NCBI GenBank assembly: GCA_964561165.1
Contig: CAZLOJ010000021.1
Location: 1-17,085 of the forward strand
Direction of reading: 5' to 3'
DNA length: 17,085 nt
From: IMCC26077 sp964561165
GTDB taxonomy: Bacteria > Actinomycetota > Actinomycetes > Nanopelagicales > Nanopelagicaceae
Shown here one piece after another: positions 14,066-17,085 of this stretch. Made by a program: the position numbers and the translations under genes. The notes under the pieces were generated by a model, which was not told the DNA's origin, made no database searches, and saw only the letters and a program-made list of their open reading frames with translations. Each line of letters opens with the position of its first letter. Position 1 is the first letter of the stretch.

Positions 14066-14569
14066 ATGACGAGCACTGCTCCAGGTCAAAAACGCAAGCG
14101 CATCCTTGATGCTATGCGTGGGCTAGCAATTATTTTGATGGTCATCGATCATGCGCTCTCCGCCCTTGAATCAATCGGATTGAACAATGACATCGTCGAG
14201 TACTCACGGTTGACGTTCACACGTTTCTCAATGCCGCTTTTCATGGTTGCATCAGGCATCGTCTGGGGGCTGTACGGCCTNNNNNNNNNNNNNNNNNNNN
14301 NNNNNNNNNNNNNNNNNNNNNNNNNNNNNNNNNNNNNNNNNNNNNNNNNNNNNNNNNNNNNNNNNNNNNNNNNNNNNNNNTTTCTTGGAGCCGGTGTGAT
14401 TCTCTCTAAATTTTCACTTGATTGGATTTGGCGAGAGCGAAGAACCACTACATTCCTTGAACCACTTGCATTAGTTGGTCGCTATCCACTGTCCATCTAT
14501 GGAGGTCATTTGGCTCTCCTGGCGCTACTTGTTGCCGCCGCAAACAATCAACTTACTTCTTTGATTTAG
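14066..14569 (+). CDS. Multi-pass membrane protein, acyltransferase-like, interrupted by a gap
   Basis: Only the two ends are visible. The N-terminal part (about 72 aa) reads RILDAMRGLAIILMVIDHAL and then MPLFMVASGIVWGLYG, similar to the first helices of acyltransferase-3, heparan-alpha-glucosaminide N-acetyltransferase (DUF1624) or TraX-type membrane proteins. The C-terminal part (about 62 aa) has a charged turn (WRERRT) and LVGRYPLSIYGGHL, similar to the last helices of acyltransferase-like families. Which family is right cannot be decided. Such proteins usually exceed 300 aa, so the 100 N probably hide more sequence, and the in-frame reading across them is accidental. I chose the ATG at 14066 because TATACT lies 7 nt upstream. 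The stop lies inside the lepA 3' end, a 17-bp convergent overlap. Confidence 0.6.
   Translation: MTSTAPGQKRKRILDAMRGLAIILMVIDHALSALESIGLNNDIVEYSRLTFTRFSMPLFMVASGIVWGLYGXXXXXXXXXXXXXXXXXXXXXXXXXXXXXXXXXXFLGAGVILSKFSLDWIWRERRTTTFLEPLALVGRYPLSIYGGHLALLALLVAAANNQLTSLI
14281..14380. other. Assembly gap (100 N) of unknown true size
   Basis: Exactly 100 N, the scaffolder default. Unlike the gap at 9495, the flanks share no sequence, so real bases are missing, probably the central part of the membrane-protein gene. Confidence 0.95.
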
Positions 14570-16415
14570 CTTTGTCTGCCTCTTCATTTGTGGAAAGCGC
14601 AGCGATGAACGCTTCTTGTGGCACTTCAACGCGACCGACCATCTTCATCCGCTTCTTGCCCTCTTTTTGCTTTTCAAGAAGTTTTCGCTTACGGGTGATG
14701 TCACCGCCGTAGCACTTGGCAAGAACATCTTTACGAATAGCTCGAATATTTTCACGCGCAATGATTCGAGCGCCAATAGCAGCTTGGATGGGAACTTCGA
14801 ATTGTTGACGTGGGATGAGCTCGCGGAGTTTTCCAGTCATCATCACACCATATGCATAAGCTTTCTCTTTATGGATGACCGCGCTAAACGCATCGACTTT
14901 CTCACCTTGTAACAAGATGTCGACCTTCACGAGATCTCCTGGCGCTTCACCAATCGGTTCATAATCCAGAGAGGCGTAGCCACGAGTGCGGGACTTCAAG
15001 TTGTCGAAGAAGTCGAAGACGATTTCTCCCAGGGGCAAGGTGTAGCGAATCTCCACGCGATCTTCTGAGAGGTAATCCATTCCTTGTAGCACACCACGAC
15101 GTCCCTGACACAATTCCATAATTGATCCGATGAATTCACTTGGCGCAAGAATTGTTGCCCGAACAATTGGCTCGCGTACTTCGGCAATCTTGCCTTCAGG
15201 AAACTCACTTGGATTTGTTACTTCGACTTCGCTTCCATCTTCGAGAGTTAAGTGATAAACCACATTCGGTGCAGTCGAAATAAGTGAGAGATTTGCCTCG
15301 CGCTCTAACCGTTCGCGCACAATTTCCATATGAAGTAACCCGAGGAAGCCGCATCGGAATCCGAAGCCAAGAGCGGCAGAGGTCTCGGGTTCAAAGACCA
15401 AAGCAGCATCGTTTAGCTGAAGTTTCTCTAGAGCTTCTCGAAGCGTTGGATATTCAGAGGCATCAAGCGGATATAGCCCTGAGAAGACCATTGGAATTGG
15501 ATCTTTGTAACCGGCGAGCGCAATCTGTGCTGGCTTATTTGCAGTTGTGACAGTATCTCCGACACGAGATTGGCGGACATCTTTCACGCCAGTAATCAAG
15601 TATCCAACTTCGCCAACGCCGAGACCTTTACTGGAAATTGGCTCCGGAGAGATGACGCCAACTTCGAGCATCTCATGCTTGATTCCGGTTGAGAACATTT
15701 GAATTTGATCATGTTCACGAAGGCGACCATCAACCACTCGAACGTAAGTAACCACACCGCGATAGACGTCATACACTGAGTCGAAAATCAATGCCCGAGC
15801 TGGCGCATTGGCATCTCCTACCGGGGAAGGGATGCGGCGCACGATCTCGTCGAGCAGGTGGTCGACACCTTCTCCTGTCTTTCCAGATACCTTGATGCAA
15901 TCGCTTGGATCGCACCCGATCAGTCGCGCCAATTCATCGGCGAACTTCTCAGGTTGAGCAGCCGGAAGATCAATCTTGTTGAGAACAGGAATGATGGTCA
16001 GATCGTTCTCCATCGCAAGATAGAGATTTGCAAGGGTCTGCGCTTCGATACCTTGTGCACAATCGACAAGCAAGACAGCGCCTTCGCATGCAGCTAGTGA
16101 GCGCGAGACCTCGTACGTGAAATCTACGTGACCGGGAGTATCAATCATGTTGAGGATGTAATCCTGACCATCAGTCTGCCATGGCAGACGAACTGCTTGG
16201 GATTTGATAGTGATGCCGCGCTCGCGTTCAATATCCATTCGGTCTAGATATTGAGCCCGCATGTTTCGGGCTTCTACTACCCCTGTAATGCCGAGCATGC
16301 GATCAGCAAGCGTTGATTTGCCATGATCAATATGCGCAATGATCGAGAAATTGCGAATGATTGCTGGATTTGTGTCCGCAGGTTGTGGCGCGCTACTTAA
16401 CGGGATGGCAGGCAT
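14553..16415 (-). CDS. lepA: Elongation factor 4 (LepA)
   Basis: Ribosome-associated translational GTPase of 620 aa, slightly longer than the roughly 600-aa norm because of about 20 extra N-terminal residues, common in actinobacteria. G motifs are visible: AHIDHGKST (27-35), DTPGH in the switch II region and NKIDLP. The C-terminal LepA-specific domain ends in RKRKLLEKQKEGKKRMK followed by VGRVEVPQEAFIAAL, which is diagnostic. It acts at translation initiation or on stalled ribosomes under ionic stress. The ATG at 16415 lies 20 bp after the rpsT stop, so cotranscription is plausible. No clear ribosome-binding site is seen. Its 3' end overlaps the convergent membrane-protein gene by 17 bp. Confidence 0.97.
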   Translation of the reverse strand: MPAIPLSSAPQPADTNPAIIRNFSIIAHIDHGKSTLADRMLGITGVVEARNMRAQYLDRMDIERERGITIKSQAVRLPWQTDGQDYILNMIDTPGHVDFTYEVSRSLAACEGAVLLVDCAQGIEAQTLANLYLAMENDLTIIPVLNKIDLPAAQPEKFADELARLIGCDPSDCIKVSGKTGEGVDHLLDEIVRRIPSPVGDANAPARALIFDSVYDVYRGVVTYVRVVDGRLREHDQIQMFSTGIKHEMLEVGVISPEPISSKGLGVGEVGYLITGVKDVRQSRVGDTVTTANKPAQIALAGYKDPIPMVFSGLYPLDASEYPTLREALEKLQLNDAALVFEPETSAALGFGFRCGFLGLLHMEIVRERLEREANLSLISTAPNVVYHLTLEDGSEVEVTNPSEFPEGKIAEVREPIVRATILAPSEFIGSIMELCQGRRGVLQGMDYLSEDRVEIRYTLPLGEIVFDFFDNLKSRTRGYASLDYEPIGEAPGDLVKVDILLQGEKVDAFSAVIHKEKAYAYGVMMTGKLRELIPRQQFEVPIQAAIGARIIARENIRAIRKDVLAKCYGGDITRKRKLLEKQKEGKKRMKMVGRVEVPQEAFIAALSTNEEADKAKSKK

Positions 16416-16435
16416 TTATGCCGCTTGTGTTTTCG

Positions 16436-16705
16436 TTATCGAGCTGAAGATGAAGATGCAGCCTTAGCCATTGCTGACTTCTTGTTCGCTGCTTGATTTT
16501 TGTGGATGACGCCTTTGGCTACAGCGACATCGAGGGCGCGCGAAGCGGCGCGGAGTTCCTTGGTGACTACAGAGGCATCCCCAGCTGTCACGGCATCGCG
16601 GAAGCGGCGGATTGCGGTCTTGAGCGAAGAACGAACAGACTTATTGCGCTCTTGCGCCTTCGCATTGGTCTTGATCCGCTTGATCTGCGACTTGATATTT
16701 GCCAT
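16436..16705 (-). CDS. rpsT: 30S ribosomal protein S20
   Basis: Primary 16S rRNA-binding protein of the small subunit, 89 aa, normal length. The N-terminus MANIKSQIKRIKTNAKAQERNKSVRSSLKTAIRRF is unmistakable. The C-terminus retains GVIHKNQAANKKSAMAK, followed by a Ser/Ala tail. The ATG at 16705 is the family start; a ribosome-binding site is not clear. The gene lies between holA and lepA in the same orientation as both. A 6-bp inverted repeat (16736-16741 with 16748-16753) sits in its upstream region and may be part of the leader. Confidence 0.97.
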   Translation of the reverse strand: MANIKSQIKRIKTNAKAQERNKSVRSSLKTAIRRFRDAVTAGDASVVTKELRAASRALDVAVAKGVIHKNQAANKKSAMAKAASSSSAR

Positions 16706-16735
16706 AAAACTCTAGGTCTCTTCTCTTAACTCTCC

Positions 16736-16753
16736 GAGATAGTCATTTATCTC
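16736..16753 (-). promoter_or_regulatory. Inverted repeat upstream of rpsT
   Basis: GAGATA (16736-16741) and TATCTC (16748-16753) form a perfect 6-bp inverted repeat around a 6-nt loop, 31-48 bp before the rpsT start. It could be a hairpin in the S20 mRNA leader or chance. A second small hairpin (GGCC-N5-GGCC, 16759-16771) lies next to it and could terminate holA transcripts. Neither is strong. Confidence 0.3.
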
Positions 16754-16812
16754 AAGATGGCCGGGGTGGCCTTTCATAGGGGTAGGAGGGTATCAGGAGG
16801 GCAGATGCCGGC

Positions 16813-17085
16813 TCAAACTGAGCGTGCAGCGGCCACCGCCATCAAGGCCTGCTCGCATGCGAAAGCAGAATCGCTGCCGCCGCCTTTGACCTGGCTATCG
16901 GCGTGCGCAATAGCGCTCATCGCTGCCGTGATCCCCGCCCCACTCCAGCCGGTCAATTGGCGGCGCGCTTTATCAACCTGCCATGGCGCCATGCCCAGAA
17001 CTGGAGCCAGCTCAGCGGCGCGCGCAGATCGCGGCGCGGAACCGACCTTTGCAAGGGTGCGCAATGACGAGGCGAGCGAATTCAC
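16813..17085 (-). CDS. holA: DNA polymerase III delta subunit, C-terminal part
   Basis: The C-terminal 90 codons of the clamp-loader delta subunit, cut by the window edge, so the first visible GTG is an internal valine codon. MAPWQVDKARRQLTGWSG followed by GITAAMSAIAHADSQVKGG is the conserved collar-domain pattern of HolA. The protein opens the beta sliding clamp during replication. The position next to rpsT agrees with the actinobacterial gene order. The stop is at 16813. Confidence 0.88.
   Translation of the reverse strand: MNSLASSLRTLAKVGSAPRSARAAELAPVLGMAPWQVDKARRQLTGWSGAGITAAMSAIAHADSQVKGGGSDSAFACEQALMAVAAARSV

Noticed and set aside
16759..16771. GGCC-N5-GGCC hairpin as a terminator for holA
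   Set aside because: The stem is only 4 bp and has no T-tract; too weak to call as a separate terminator.

Overview
This is a core-genome segment of an actinobacterium with moderate GC for the phylum. It is probably a streamlined planktonic lineage of the freshwater acI/Nanopelagicales type, but that placement is inference. The phylum call rests on four things: HU carries a long lysine/alanine/proline tail; hrcA-dnaJ, rsmE, a HIT protein, phoH, ybeY, a CBS transporter-like protein and a cytidine-deaminase-like gene sit in actinobacterial order; an IclR regulator of the NdgR/LtbR type diverges from leuCD; and several genes look leaderless. Two runs of exactly 100 N (9495-9594 and 14281-14380) show that this is a scaffolded draft, possibly metagenome-derived.

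Layout. Nearly everything is on the minus strand. From high to low coordinates: the holA 3' end, rpsT, lepA, hemW, a DoxX-like membrane protein, hrcA-dnaJ-rsmE-HIT-phoH-ybeY-CorC-like-CDA-like (a compact run with several start/stop overlaps), an FAH-family hydrolase overlapping gltX, tRNA-Gln(CTG), tRNA-Glu(CTC), then leuC-leuD and hup. Only two genes are on the plus strand: the IclR regulator (2793-3512), and a multi-pass membrane protein interrupted by the second gap (from 14066) whose 3' end overlaps lepA by 17 bp.

Functional logic. leuCD (leucine biosynthesis) and its divergent regulator share a 77-bp spacer with a perfect ATCTCA-N5-TGAGAT palindrome next to both promoters. gltX is followed by the two tRNAs that a non-discriminating GluRS would charge. 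hrcA-dnaJ is headed by a CIRCE operator (TTGGCACTT-N9-GAGTGCCAA) just downstream of a TAAAAT -10 box. Ribosome and RNA maintenance genes (rpsT, lepA, rsmE, ybeY, phoH) and the chaperone genes fill the rest.

I found no mobile element, CRISPR array, phage gene or obvious novel system; the content is housekeeping. The observations most worth following up are: a recurring leaderless-gene signature (-10 box 6-7 nt before ATG, no Shine-Dalgarno) at four genes; an N-gap flanked by an identical 55-bp sequence, so almost certainly not a real gap; the CIRCE and IclR operators; and a cysteine-free cytidine-deaminase-like protein beside a locus where era would be expected but is not seen.
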